64,000 nt of DNA from the NCBI GenBank assembly GCA_001898225.1, contig MKTJ01000023.1, positions 20,399 to 84,398 on the forward strand, in the 5' to 3' direction. This DNA comes from Chloroflexi bacterium 54-19. GTDB taxonomy: Bacteria > Chloroflexota > Chloroflexia > Chloroheliales > Chloroheliaceae. The notes under the pieces are model-generated. The model ran no database searches. It was not told the origin of the DNA and was given only the letters and a program-made list of their open reading frames with translations. Position 1 is the stretch's first letter. The number at the start of each line of letters is the position of its first letter. Below, piece after piece: positions 19,668 to 29,112 of the stretch. Made by a program: the position numbers and the translations under genes.

Positions 19668-19942
19668 TTTACTTCACCTGGTTCCAGCATAATTATTGGT
19701 TCTACAAAGCTTAAACCAGCTTTTTAATTTTGTTTCCACCCTCTATTTTTAGGATTTAAACCCTCCATTTAACTTACATTTGTTAAATTTTTTATAGATA
19801 AAGCATAGGCTTGATAAGGTATGGAGAAACAACCCCACTTACCACAACCTAGTTAGCACTTACCTGATACTGATTGTATTTGCCATTTCTTAAAAATGAG
19901 GTGGAAAAATACAAACAGGATTTAACCCAGGAGGTATTTACT
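19668..19942. promoter_or_regulatory. Divergent promoter region between GH16 and the exopolysaccharide operon
   Basis: A 275-base AT-rich gap between genes read outward in both directions. Control elements for both the GH16 gene and the nine-gene operon must lie here. AT-rich stretches near 19780-19800 (TTTTTTATAGATAAAG) could supply -10-like sequence, but I could not fix a convincing -35/-10 pair. Confidence 0.45.
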
Positions 19943-20848
19943 ATGATCACCCTCGTTAAGCCGCTTGGCCGCGCATATTCTCCTGCTACTTATGAAGTCT
20001 GGCCTCACGAAAGACCAAAAGTGAGCGTTGTTATCCCGGCCCTGAACGAAAGTAAGAATTTACCTTACGTCTTACCCAGGATTCCGAGCTGGGTGGATGA
20101 AATCTTACTGGTGGATTGTCACTCCACCGATGCGACGGTTGAGGTCGCCCGGCATACCCGGCCAGGGATTCGGATTGTCCAGCAGACCGGAAAAGGTAAG
20201 GGCGCGGCCCTCCAGACAGGTTTTAAGGAGAGTACCGGGGACATCATCATTATGCTGGATGCCGATGGCTCGACCGACCCCGCCGAAATTCCCGAATTCT
20301 GTGCCCTGTTAGCCAACGCCGACTTTGTTAAGGGTTCTCGTTTTATGCAGGGTGGTGGCACTACCGATATGGGTTTTGTCCGCAGAGTGGGCAATAGCGG
20401 CCTGCGAATCCTGGTCCATCTCCTTTTTGGCGGCTCCTTTAGCGACCTTTGTTATGGTTATATCGGCTTCTGGCGCTCGGCGCTGCCCAAATTGCACGTT
20501 GATGTGGATGGGTTTGAGGTTGAAACATTAATGAGCATCCGGGCTTTACGAGGCAACCTGAAAATTGACGAGGTCCCCAGCTTCGAATACCGGCGACTGA
20601 ACGGGTCCAGCAATTTACGAGCGGTCCGGGACGGTTGGCGCGTCCTCCGAACCATCCTTAAAGAGTGGATTCATTCTCCTTTAGCCCACTCGTCCAACCA
20701 TGAACCGGTCACTATTGACGAAGTAGAGCGGCGAGCCCGAAACAGATACGACCCTGACCAGGTGGATGAATGGTCCAAAAGACCGGAGATAACAGAGATT
20801 GCATCCAGGAAACCCGACGACCGTGAAAATAGGTTACAGAGTTCATAG
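19943..20848 (+). CDS. Glycosyltransferase family 2 (dolichol-phosphate-mannose synthase-like)
   Basis: 301 residues. GT-A fold: VVIPALNESKNL, the first acidic motif LLVDCHSTDAT, GKGKGAALQTGF and the metal-binding LDADGS, all in the first 110 residues; this order is typical of DPM1/polyprenyl-phosphate sugar transferases. No C-terminal membrane helices are present. The frame is open 23 codons further upstream, but CAGGAGG lies 8 bases before ATG 19943, which decides the start. It is the first gene of the operon and probably loads a sugar onto a polyprenyl phosphate or transfers one from a nucleotide sugar; donor and acceptor cannot be told from sequence. Confidence 0.88.
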   Translation: MITLVKPLGRAYSPATYEVWPHERPKVSVVIPALNESKNLPYVLPRIPSWVDEILLVDCHSTDATVEVARHTRPGIRIVQQTGKGKGAALQTGFKESTGDIIIMLDADGSTDPAEIPEFCALLANADFVKGSRFMQGGGTTDMGFVRRVGNSGLRILVHLLFGGSFSDLCYGYIGFWRSALPKLHVDVDGFEVETLMSIRALRGNLKIDEVPSFEYRRLNGSSNLRAVRDGWRVLRTILKEWIHSPLAHSSNHEPVTIDEVERRARNRYDPDQVDEWSKRPEITEIASRKPDDRENRLQSS

Positions 20849-20851
20849 TTT

Positions 20852-22822
20852 ATGGCTTACAAAGTTGAGCTAAATGAACAAGGACAGGCAAATTCCGTTG
20901 GTTCGACCGCTTTTGAGGCTGGCCCTACCCTTGTCCAGGATAACTTTTATGCCAGCCGGAAAGGAAGCGAAAGCCAGACCCAACAAAACCTGGCCCATAC
21001 CCGAAATATCCTGGAATGGGGGTGGGAGCTGGCTGTTTTTGGTGTTGCGGTAACCTTTTGGGGATTTTCTTTGCCGGCAATTGACTACCGACATATCTCG
21101 GATTACGGCCTGATTGCCAGTCTGCCGGTGACTTTCTTTGTCTCCCTGGGACTGCTAACCACCGGTTTTTGTCTGCTACTGCGCCGGGTGAGCCCGCCAA
21201 CATTCTTGTTACTGCTCTACACCCTGGCCTTAATTTTTGTCGTACACGGCACGACTGCCCTGGTCTACGAGACCCCGCGCTACTCCTGGACTTATAAGCA
21301 TATCGGTGTGGCCGCCTATATCCAGGCCAACGGGAGCGTTAACCCGACCATAGATATTTACCATAACTGGCCCGGATTTTTCGCGCTTAGCGCCTTTTTT
21401 ACGGACCTGGCCGGACTTGGCAGCGCCCTCGATTTTGCCGCCTGGGCCCAGGTCTTTTTCAACCTGCTCTACCTTGGTCCCCTGCTGATGATTTTTAAGT
21501 CGCTCAGCCCGAACTGGCGGCTGGTCTGGTTAGGTACCTGGTTCTTTTATATTACCAACTGGACCGGGCAGGATTATTATTCGCCGCAGGCTACCGCCTA
21601 TTTCTTCCACCTGGCCTTTCTGGGCCTTATCCTGACTTATTTCAAAGTAAAGGAGTTGCCTTCGCCAACTGCCATGAAACGGTGGCTTTTATTTAAACCA
21701 CTGGCAAACCTTTTTCATAAACTGCTCAAATGGGCCTGGCCAGATACGCCCGGTCAAGAAAACTTACACCCCGGCCAGGAAATCACCTTAAAAATAGGCC
21801 TTATTTTAATTTTTGGCGTTATTGTCGCCACTCACCAGCTTACACCTTTTATAAGCCTGGCCGATGTGACGGTCCTGGTTATTTTTCAATTCTGTAAGCT
21901 GCGCCGGTTGCCGGTGCTAATGACCGTGATGATGGCGGGCTGGCTCTTTTATATGGCCGACCCCTTTTTAAAAAGCAACGGGTTGGTCTTCAAACATCAT
22001 TTTTTAGATTTTTTTGCCAACCTGGATAGCAATACGGTAAATATCTCCAATGCCACACCGGGCCACGCTTTTATCTCCCTGGTGGCGCGGGGGATGACAG
22101 TAGCCCTGTTCCTGCTGGCGATTGGCGGGGTCTTGCGGCGACTTCACGCGGGGCACCGGGATTTAAAGGTAGCCCTGCTGGCGGTGGCGGCCTTTCCAAT
22201 GTTCCTGGTCCAGGACTACGGGGGCGAAATGATTTACCGGGTCTACCTATTTTCGCTGCCCTGGCTGGCGTTCCTGGCCGCGTCTTTCTTCTTACCGGGC
22301 AAAAAACCTGATGGGAAAAGCCAGCGGCCTAGCTGGAAAGCCAGCTTTTCGGTCCTGCTGGTAAGTCTTTTGCTCCTGACCGGGTTCTCGACGGTTTATT
22401 ACGGGAACGAACGGATGAACAACTACAGCCAGGCCGAACTGACCGCCGCCCGGTATCTCTACCAGACCGCCCCAACCGGCTCCATCTTAATTAAGGTTAA
22501 TTTCAGTTTCCCCTATAAATTCGAGCCTAACTACAACCAGTATGTCGAATTCGCTATGGTTAATGACCCGAACGAAATCCACCAGGGGTATGTAATAACC
22601 GATGTCGAGGACATTGTAAACCTGGTAACCGAGTTTAAGTACCCGGCAGGCTATGTAGTCTTCTCGCGGAGCCAGCGGGAATATGCCGAGTTATCCGGGG
22701 TGGTTTCCTTACCGTGGGTAGACCAGCTCGAAAATCAAATCCGCCGGTCCACCTACTTCCAACTGGTCTACAGTAACCAGGATGTCCAGATATTCCGAAT
22801 GATAAAGGAGGCTGGAAAATGA
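20852..22822 (+). CDS. Polytopic membrane protein of the exopolysaccharide locus (GT-C-like or polymerase candidate)
   Basis: 656 residues with about 12 hydrophobic segments from residue 60 to 520, then a soluble C-terminal domain of about 120 residues (starting near SQAELTAARYLYQ). A loop after the early helices carries TYKHIGVAAYIQANG and IDIYHNWPGFFA, a layout like large GT-C or polysaccharide polymerase proteins, but I cannot assign a named family. It starts 3 bases after the previous stop with no good ribosome site, so it likely depends on translational coupling. It overlaps the next gene by 4 bases. As no other Wzy-type polymerase is in the locus, it is the best candidate for that job; this is inference. 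Confidence 0.7.
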   Translation: MAYKVELNEQGQANSVGSTAFEAGPTLVQDNFYASRKGSESQTQQNLAHTRNILEWGWELAVFGVAVTFWGFSLPAIDYRHISDYGLIASLPVTFFVSLGLLTTGFCLLLRRVSPPTFLLLLYTLALIFVVHGTTALVYETPRYSWTYKHIGVAAYIQANGSVNPTIDIYHNWPGFFALSAFFTDLAGLGSALDFAAWAQVFFNLLYLGPLLMIFKSLSPNWRLVWLGTWFFYITNWTGQDYYSPQATAYFFHLAFLGLILTYFKVKELPSPTAMKRWLLFKPLANLFHKLLKWAWPDTPGQENLHPGQEITLKIGLILIFGVIVATHQLTPFISLADVTVLVIFQFCKLRRLPVLMTVMMAGWLFYMADPFLKSNGLVFKHHFLDFFANLDSNTVNISNATPGHAFISLVARGMTVALFLLAIGGVLRRLHAGHRDLKVALLAVAAFPMFLVQDYGGEMIYRVYLFSLPWLAFLAASFFLPGKKPDGKSQRPSWKASFSVLLVSLLLLTGFSTVYYGNERMNNYSQAELTAARYLYQTAPTGSILIKVNFSFPYKFEPNYNQYVEFAMVNDPNEIHQGYVITDVEDIVNLVTEFKYPAGYVVFSRSQREYAELSGVVSLPWVDQLENQIRRSTYFQLVYSNQDVQIFRMIKEAGK

Positions 22823-23151
22823 CCGTTTCAACCATTAAGCAGCCTGGAACCGGACCATTGAAAAGGCTTACCCCCTTCCTGGCAAGAATTAACCTTCTCT
22901 TGCTGGCGCTGGCCGGGTTTCTTGGGGCTGGTCTGCTTTTCTACATCCAGGGGTGGGATTGGGCCGGGCCGGTTATAACCGTGACTTTCATAACCAGCCT
23001 GGTCCTCAGCGAACTGGTTTCCTGTCTGCCGGGCCCCTCTTCAGGCCGTATCGGCATCTGGTTAAACCGGCTAAACGTGCCACTCTTTATCCTTTTCGGC
23101 TGCGTCCTGGTCTATAAGGTTACTGGCATCCTGACTATGCCGGAGTCTTGA
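22819..23151 (+). CDS. Small membrane protein (110 aa)
   Basis: 110 residues with three hydrophobic segments (about 24-44, 49-71 and 84-106) and a short polar N terminus. I recognise no family. Its start overlaps the end of the large polytopic protein (ATGA) and GGAGG lies just upstream, so the two are made together and may form a complex. A role as an accessory subunit is inferred from coupling alone. Confidence 0.65.
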   Translation: MTVSTIKQPGTGPLKRLTPFLARINLLLLALAGFLGAGLLFYIQGWDWAGPVITVTFITSLVLSELVSCLPGPSSGRIGIWLNRLNVPLFILFGCVLVYKVTGILTMPES

Positions 23152-23203
23152 CAAGAGCCCCAAGCCAATTGGTCCCATTTGTAGCGAAGGAGGTACAAAT
23201 AAG

Positions 23204-24169
23204 ATGTCAAACTCAAATAACTTTTCGGTGGTTATTTGCGCTTATACCGAGAAACGCTGGGACAACCTTGTAAGAGGGGTCGAATCGGTAAAAGGCCAGA
23301 GCTTGCCACCAGGTGAAATTATTGTGGTTGTTGACCATAACGAGACCTTATTTTCGCAGGCAAAAGCGAATCTTCAGGGTGTAAAGGTAATTGAAAACAA
23401 TAACTCCCCCGGCTTATCCGGGGCGCGCAATAGCGGGATTGCGGCGGCTCAGGGCGAAATTATCGCTTTTATTGACGATGACGCTTTTGCCGAGCCGGAC
23501 TGGCTGGCCCAGCTCAGGGAAGGCTACAGGGAGCCGAACGTGCAGGGAGTGGGCGGGCTAATCAAACCGGAATGGCACTCTCCCAGGCCGAAATGGTTCC
23601 CAGGCGAATTTAACTGGGTGGTCGGCTGCACTTACCGGGGGATGCCGGAGAAAGCCAGCCCGGTGCGAAACCTGATCGGCTGCAACATGTCTTTACGGCG
23701 CGAGGTTTTTGATACAATCGGTGGTTTCCGAATTGGCCGGGTCGGAGCCCTCTCCATCGGCCAGGAAAACGACGAAACCGAGTTTTGTATCAGGTTGCAA
23801 CGCCTCTGGCCGGAAGCCACCTTGCTTTACCGGCCTGAAGCGATGGTTCACCACGAGGTTACAAAGGAACGCAGCACCCGGAATTATTATATTCGGCGCT
23901 GTTTCTCGGAAGGACTTTCCAAAGCCCGGTTGAGTAAACAGGTTGGCCTGGTTAAAGGGACTTCCACCGAACGCCGCTATGTCGTTAAGACGCTACCGGC
24001 CAGCTTCCTCCGGGCGCTGGCCCATTCTATCAGAACTTTCGACTTCAAGGCCCTGGAACAGGCCAGCGCCATCCTGGTGGGCCTGGCTTCTACTGTAGCC
24101 GGCTATCTGGTGGGGAACCTGGGGCAGCTAAACCTAAATTTGTTAAAAAAAGGCCAGGTAGCAGCATGA
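23204..24169 (+). CDS. Glycosyltransferase family 2
   Basis: 321 residues. GT-A fold with VVICAYTEKRWDNL at the N terminus, SGARNSGIAAAQGEIIAF then the metal-binding IDDDAF (about residues 87-92), and NLIGCNMSLRREVFDTIGGF with EDE-like acidic residues further on. It resembles the AglJ/AglG-type and actinobacterial glucosyltransferases of surface polymers. A hydrophobic stretch near the C terminus (about residues 286-308) may attach it to the membrane. AAGGAGG sits 10 bases before ATG 23204. The stop overlaps the next start by 4 bases. The sugar is unknown. Confidence 0.87.
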   Translation: MSNSNNFSVVICAYTEKRWDNLVRGVESVKGQSLPPGEIIVVVDHNETLFSQAKANLQGVKVIENNNSPGLSGARNSGIAAAQGEIIAFIDDDAFAEPDWLAQLREGYREPNVQGVGGLIKPEWHSPRPKWFPGEFNWVVGCTYRGMPEKASPVRNLIGCNMSLRREVFDTIGGFRIGRVGALSIGQENDETEFCIRLQRLWPEATLLYRPEAMVHHEVTKERSTRNYYIRRCFSEGLSKARLSKQVGLVKGTSTERRYVVKTLPASFLRALAHSIRTFDFKALEQASAILVGLASTVAGYLVGNLGQLNLNLLKKGQVAA

Positions 24170-26949
24170 TAACCGCACAAACCACAACAAAACAGCCCGG
24201 TCCGGCAGCCCGGCTTCTGCTGCCCAACTTACTCAATGATTTTGAAAGCCTGGCAACCCTTTTAGCCGAGCGGGTAAACCAGGAAGACTGGTTAAACGCT
24301 TATCTCCTGGCTGCCGGGATGAACCAGGTGTTGGATGATTATTTGCACCCGGACCCATTTCAACTTAGTAAAATTGCTAAAAATTTGGGCCGCCTGGCCT
24401 GGCCGCTCGGGTCGGGAACTGCCTGGGCGACCCTGGAAATGGCCCAGGCGCTTGTCCTTACCCGCGCTAACGGGGCGGAAGCAGGGTCCCTGCGGGCCTG
24501 GAAAAAACGGCTGGTAGGGCTCGTTGCGCAAATGGCGGACCGGGTGGCAACGGGTGAACCTTATTGCGTTAATGCGGGCGAATTCGTCCGAACCCTGGTC
24601 GCGGACGTGCCGGGTTTTCCGCTTGCACTGCGCCGGACCATTCTCCGGTTGCCTTCCTGTTTTAGGAGCTTTGACCAGCAACCCGCCGATATAGCCCGGT
24701 TGGTCAGCCGCTTTAGCGTCAGGTGGCCGGAACGTACCCGCCCCCTGCTGGTAGTAGGGGTTCGCACTTCCGGGAGCTATTTAGCCCCGCTCTACAGGGC
24801 TTTCCTGGAGCAAGCCGGTTATAGCCGGGTGAACCAGTGGACCATTCGACCGGGGCGCTCTTTATACCCCCAGGAAATTGCCACCCTCAAGAAACTACGC
24901 GAGGACTATGGGTTAGCCCTCCTGGTGGACGACCCACCGGTTACAGGCAGTTCTGTTGCCGTCGCCGCCCATGACCTCCAAAAATACGGCCTCCCGGCCA
25001 GCGCAATTACCCTTTGCTTACCGCTTTTTGGCCCCGAAGAAAGCCTGCCTACAAGCTTGAAAAAATACCCGGCCAGCTTGTTGCCCTGGGAAGAATGGGC
25101 GGTCCAGGCACAACTTCAGCCTGAGGCAGTTGGCACAGCCCTGGAATTATTACTCGAACCCGGGATTACGGTGGACGAGGTCGAAGCGTTACCTTCGCCG
25201 CCACCCCACTGGAACCGCAGCCATGCGCGGGGCCGCTACCGGGTCAGATTGACCCAACATTTCACCTGCCAGGAGTGGGAACAGGAAATCTATGTTAAAG
25301 GTACGGGGCTGGGTTATTTTGGGGATTATGCCCTGGCGCTGACCGGGCAGTTAAACCCCTATTTCCCCCGGATTTATGGCCTGCAAGATGGCTTGCTATA
25401 CCGGGACTGGTTGCCTGAAAAAAATAAACTTTCCCCGAACATCCCTGGAAAGGACGAGGATTTAGCGGCAAAGCTGGTGGAATATATTGTAAGCCGGAAT
25501 AAAGCCCTGGCTGTAGAAGAAGATTTCAGTCTGCGGGTGGCCGGACAACGCCCGGTGTGGGAGGCAGCCAGCGAAATTTTGGCCCAGGTCTTTGCCAGGA
25601 CGCGCCCTGAAACCACCCCGCTCCAGAATTTGCTGCATCCAATTTCAAAGACCCTTTTGAGGGTCGGGCAACCTTCGGTCATTGACGGCAACATGGGACT
25701 TGCTAACTGGTTCGAGGGGGAGGCCGGGTCGCCTTCACTTTTAAAAGTAGATTTTGATTACGGGGCCTTTTGCAACCGTGACCTTTACTGCTACGACCCG
25801 GTCTATGACCTGGCGTGCCTGGCAGCCAGCGCCGACCTGGCTTCCCTGAAAGTGGCTCTAAACGAAAACCGGCTGGTAAATTCGCTCGTAACGGCCTATC
25901 AACAACAGACCGGCGCACATGTGCCACCCGAACGCTGGCTGCTTTACCGCCTGGTTTATTTGCGGGAGTGGCAGCGCCTTCAGACCGGGGAAGACCCGGC
26001 GGTTAGGCGGGCCTGCGCCAGGGCAGCCCAGGACTATTATTCTTCTATTTTCTTCCAGGATTTGCCCGTACTGCAAAAGGGGGCTATCTGCGCCCTCGAT
26101 ATTGACGGGGTCTTAGAGACCGAGCAACTCGGTTTCCCGGCCCTGTCACCCACCAGCGCCCTGGCCTTGCGGGCGCTGGTGCGCCACGGCTACCGGCCTG
26201 TCCCTGTCTCAGGGCGCAGCCTGGCCGAGATAGAAGAACGGTGCGCCGCTTACCATCTGCCGGGCGGAGTCGGGGAATATGGCAGCGTCCTTTATAACTA
26301 TCTCACCGGGGAAGTCATCCCCCTCTTAACTGGTCGGGAGCAGGTCGAACTGGACCGGTTGCGGGCAGCGCTGGGCCGGATAGAAGGAGTTCACCTGGAC
26401 CCGGATTACCGTTATGCCGTCCGGGCTTACCGCCTGGCGGCCAATGGGGTCCGGCGGAATTTAGACCCGGCAATAGTCGAGACGGTGCTGGCTGAAACCG
26501 GCCAAAAGGGTTACATCCGGCCTATCCCCGGCGAAGCCCAGACCGATTTCAGGGTAGCAGGAGTGGACAAAGGGACCGGTCTGCGCGCCCTGGTCCGCGA
26601 ACTTACTATGTCCCAGCCGGAAAAAGAAAAAGATGAAATAAGGCTGGCTGTAGGGGATACCGTTTCCGACCTGCCCATGTTGATGATGGCTAATTTTGCC
26701 CTGGCCCCCGCCCATGCCGCCCCGGTAATGCGCAGGTATGGTATTCCAACCGCTTCTGAACCGTACCAGGCCGGGCTATCCCAGGGTGTGGCGGCCTTCC
26801 TGGGGCATAATCCCGGTAAGTGTGGGGTCTGTGCCTCCCCGGCGCTGCCTCCTGAGACAAAACTTTTTCTCGACCTCCTGGGTGCGCTGGATAAAGGAGT
26901 AAAGGCCAAACTGACCCAGGTCCTTTCGCTGTGGAGGTTAAAATTATGA
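24166..26949 (+). CDS. Multidomain protein: PRTase-like, APH-fold kinase-like and HAD phosphatase domains
   Basis: 927 residues. Residues 1-180 are helical with no recognised family. Residues about 190-340 look like a phosphoribosyltransferase: VGVRTSGSYLAPLY, then VDDPPVTGSS at 254-263 in the place of the PRPP loop. Residues about 365-620 look like an APH-type kinase: VKGTG and GLLYRDWLPE as N-lobe features, IDGNMGLAN at 506-514 where the catalytic loop should be, and VDFD then YDPVYDLA. Residues about 640-900 are a HAD (type IIB, sucrose-phosphatase-like) domain with DIDGV at 645-649 and GDTVSDLPML near 830. The start and stop both overlap neighbours by 4 bases (ATGA). A role in making or recycling an activated sugar phosphate is a guess; the domain calls for the first two catalytic parts are from motif pattern only. 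Confidence 0.7.
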   Translation: MITAQTTTKQPGPAARLLLPNLLNDFESLATLLAERVNQEDWLNAYLLAAGMNQVLDDYLHPDPFQLSKIAKNLGRLAWPLGSGTAWATLEMAQALVLTRANGAEAGSLRAWKKRLVGLVAQMADRVATGEPYCVNAGEFVRTLVADVPGFPLALRRTILRLPSCFRSFDQQPADIARLVSRFSVRWPERTRPLLVVGVRTSGSYLAPLYRAFLEQAGYSRVNQWTIRPGRSLYPQEIATLKKLREDYGLALLVDDPPVTGSSVAVAAHDLQKYGLPASAITLCLPLFGPEESLPTSLKKYPASLLPWEEWAVQAQLQPEAVGTALELLLEPGITVDEVEALPSPPPHWNRSHARGRYRVRLTQHFTCQEWEQEIYVKGTGLGYFGDYALALTGQLNPYFPRIYGLQDGLLYRDWLPEKNKLSPNIPGKDEDLAAKLVEYIVSRNKALAVEEDFSLRVAGQRPVWEAASEILAQVFARTRPETTPLQNLLHPISKTLLRVGQPSVIDGNMGLANWFEGEAGSPSLLKVDFDYGAFCNRDLYCYDPVYDLACLAASADLASLKVALNENRLVNSLVTAYQQQTGAHVPPERWLLYRLVYLREWQRLQTGEDPAVRRACARAAQDYYSSIFFQDLPVLQKGAICALDIDGVLETEQLGFPALSPTSALALRALVRHGYRPVPVSGRSLAEIEERCAAYHLPGGVGEYGSVLYNYLTGEVIPLLTGREQVELDRLRAALGRIEGVHLDPDYRYAVRAYRLAANGVRRNLDPAIVETVLAETGQKGYIRPIPGEAQTDFRVAGVDKGTGLRALVRELTMSQPEKEKDEIRLAVGDTVSDLPMLMMANFALAPAHAAPVMRRYGIPTASEPYQAGLSQGVAAFLGHNPGKCGVCASPALPPETKLFLDLLGALDKGVKAKLTQVLSLWRLKL

Positions 26950-27752
26950 ACACTCCAAAAACCAGGCCCATTCCAATCCTGATGTACCACAGCATTTCAA
27001 ATGAGGCCAGTCCTGCCTTTAAGCCCTACACTGTTGCACCTGAAATGTTCGAAAAACACCTGGCCTATTTAAGCCAGCATGATTACTGCGCGCTCACCGT
27101 AACCCAACTGGCTGCTATCCTTGCCAAACCGGTGCCTGCCGCTGAATTACCTCCCCGACCCATAGTGCTAACTTTTGATGATGGTTTTGAAGACTTTTAC
27201 ACCTGTGCCTGGCCCGCCCTCCAACGGTTTAAGCTGCCCGCGACCCTTTATGTGGTCGCCGGGGGCGTAGGCGGTACCAGCACCTGGCTGAAACGGGAAG
27301 GCGAAAGCAGGCGAAGGATGCTCTCCTGGGACCAACTGGCCGAGCTTTGTGCCGGTGGAATTGAGTGTGGCGGCCACAGCCTGACCCATCCCCAGCTAGA
27401 TTTACTCCCGGCCAGCCGTGCCAGCCGGGAAATAATCGATTGCAAACTCATGCTGGAAGAAAAGCTGGGGAGAAAGATTTATAGCTTTGCCTATCCGCAC
27501 GGCTATCACACCCGGTCTATTCAGCGTATGGTCCGTGAGGCCGGGTACAGTTCTGCCTGCGCCGTCAAATATGCCATGAGTGCCACTAACGACGATATCT
27601 GGGGCCTTTCCCGCCTTTTCGTTTCCAATCAGGTAGACGAGCAGAGGTTAGGGCAATTATTGACCGGCCAGAATAACCCCCTGATTGGCCCTGTCAAACG
27701 GTGGTTAGCCCCGGCCTGGCGGCTAAAACGACGCCTGGCAAGTAACAATTGA
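26946..27752 (+). CDS. Polysaccharide deacetylase (NodB/CE4 family)
   Basis: 268 residues. The CE4 motifs are in order: VLTFDDGFEDFYT (motif 1, catalytic and metal Asp), GGHSLTHPQL (motif 2, metal His pair) and FAYPHGYH (motif 3). The N terminus IPILMYHSIS is typical of the bacterial branch that removes N-acetyl groups from exopolysaccharide or peptidoglycan. There is no signal peptide, so it would act in the cytoplasm or need another route. I chose ATG 26946, which overlaps the stop of the previous gene (ATGA) and follows GGAGG. In this operon it points to an N-acetylated sugar in the polymer. Confidence 0.9.
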   Translation: MNTPKTRPIPILMYHSISNEASPAFKPYTVAPEMFEKHLAYLSQHDYCALTVTQLAAILAKPVPAAELPPRPIVLTFDDGFEDFYTCAWPALQRFKLPATLYVVAGGVGGTSTWLKREGESRRRMLSWDQLAELCAGGIECGGHSLTHPQLDLLPASRASREIIDCKLMLEEKLGRKIYSFAYPHGYHTRSIQRMVREAGYSSACAVKYAMSATNDDIWGLSRLFVSNQVDEQRLGQLLTGQNNPLIGPVKRWLAPAWRLKRRLASNN

Positions 27753-27765
27753 AGGAGGGATTGTG

Positions 27766-29079
27766 ATGGCAATTCGCATCCTTGATATTGAAATCAGCCG
27801 CCCAATCCGGTCCATTCCGCCCAGCCTGGATAAAGAAGGGAACCCGGTGGTTAGCCAGGTAAAAATCCTCGTTCGGTTGCACCACCAGCCGCTGGGTTTT
27901 ATCCCACTTGAGGTTGGGCTTACTGGCCTGTCTAAGCCTGAACTTCAAAAGTTACTCCGGCAAAAGTTTTTACCGCAAATTAAAGAACACCTGGACCAGG
28001 ACGGTCTGCTAACGAGCCAGGATAATGAATTTACTTTTCAGGAGCTAAGTTTAAGTCCGGGCCAGGCCCCTCCCTGCCAGGTGCGCGAAGAGGCCTTACT
28101 CGACCGGGCCCATTTTATAACCATTGCCGTCTGTACCCACGACCGGCCAGAAGGTTTAGAGCGCTGCCTTAAAATCTTGCTTAAACAGGACTATCCCGAT
28201 TTTGAAATCCTGGTGGTGGACAATGCCCCTTCGACAGAGGCAACCCGAAACCTGCTAAAGGAACGCTTTGGGCGATTTCCCCAGGTCCGCTATATCCTCG
28301 AAGAACGTAAAGGACTCTCCTGGGCCCGCAATCGGGCCATCCTGGCCGCCCGCGGAGAAATTATTGCTTTCACCGACGACGACGTGGTGGCCGACCCCGG
28401 CTGGCTGAAAGCGCTCTGGAAAAATTTCAGCCAGGGAGAGCATATTGCCTGCGTGACAGGGCTGGTATTGCCCAGGGAACTGGAAACACCGGCCCAGGTG
28501 TTGTGCGAACAATACGCCAATTTTAATAAAGGTTTTGAACGGAAAATCTTTGATAACCGAATTTCGGAACCGGGCTATCCCTACCTGGCCGGACAGTTTG
28601 GTACCGGTGGCAATATGGCTTTCCGGCGGTCCTTCTTAATCAAAATGGGCGGTTTTGACGGCAGGCTGGGAGCCGGGATGCCAAGTTGCGCCTGCGAAGA
28701 CCTGGATATATTTTTCAGGACTATCAAAAGTGGCGCGACCCTGGTTTACGAGCCGGGAGCGCTTATCTGGCATACCAACTGGCGGGATTATGCTACCCTC
28801 TTAAACCGGATGGACGGCTATGGGAGAGGCTTGACGGCATACCTGGCAAATATGGTCCACAAAGACCCTCTGCAATTCTTTAAATTGTTAGGCCAGGTGC
28901 CTTTCGGGCTTTTTTACCTGGGCTCCAAAAATTCCAAAAAGAACCGGAATCGCCCGGCCTCCTTTCCGAAAGAGCTCAGCCGGGCCGAATGGCGAGGCTA
29001 CCTGGCCGGACCCTGGTGTTATCTAAAAAGCTGCCTGGTGGCGTACGCTTTCGATAAGTGGTTTGGCAAACAGGTCTAG
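27766..29079 (+). CDS. Glycosyltransferase family 2 with an extra N-terminal domain
   Basis: 437 residues. The first about 120 residues are a separate domain with no recognised family. The GT-A core follows: ITIAVCTHDRPEGLERCL, LVVDNAPSTE, LSWARNRAILAARGEIIAF and the metal motif TDDDVV, then FGTGGNMAFRRSFLIKMGGF and CEDLD. This arrangement is common for GT2 enzymes of exopolysaccharide loci. GTG 27763 and ATG 27766 are adjacent; GGAGG lies 7 bases before the ATG, so I use it. The gene is followed by the flippase/kinase fusion after 33 bases. Confidence 0.87.
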   Translation: MAIRILDIEISRPIRSIPPSLDKEGNPVVSQVKILVRLHHQPLGFIPLEVGLTGLSKPELQKLLRQKFLPQIKEHLDQDGLLTSQDNEFTFQELSLSPGQAPPCQVREEALLDRAHFITIAVCTHDRPEGLERCLKILLKQDYPDFEILVVDNAPSTEATRNLLKERFGRFPQVRYILEERKGLSWARNRAILAARGEIIAFTDDDVVADPGWLKALWKNFSQGEHIACVTGLVLPRELETPAQVLCEQYANFNKGFERKIFDNRISEPGYPYLAGQFGTGGNMAFRRSFLIKMGGFDGRLGAGMPSCACEDLDIFFRTIKSGATLVYEPGALIWHTNWRDYATLLNRMDGYGRGLTAYLANMVHKDPLQFFKLLGQVPFGLFYLGSKNSKKNRNRPASFPKELSRAEWRGYLAGPWCYLKSCLVAYAFDKWFGKQV

Positions 29080-29112
29080 CCTTTACTGAGGACAATGTAA
29101 AGAAGTGTTCAT

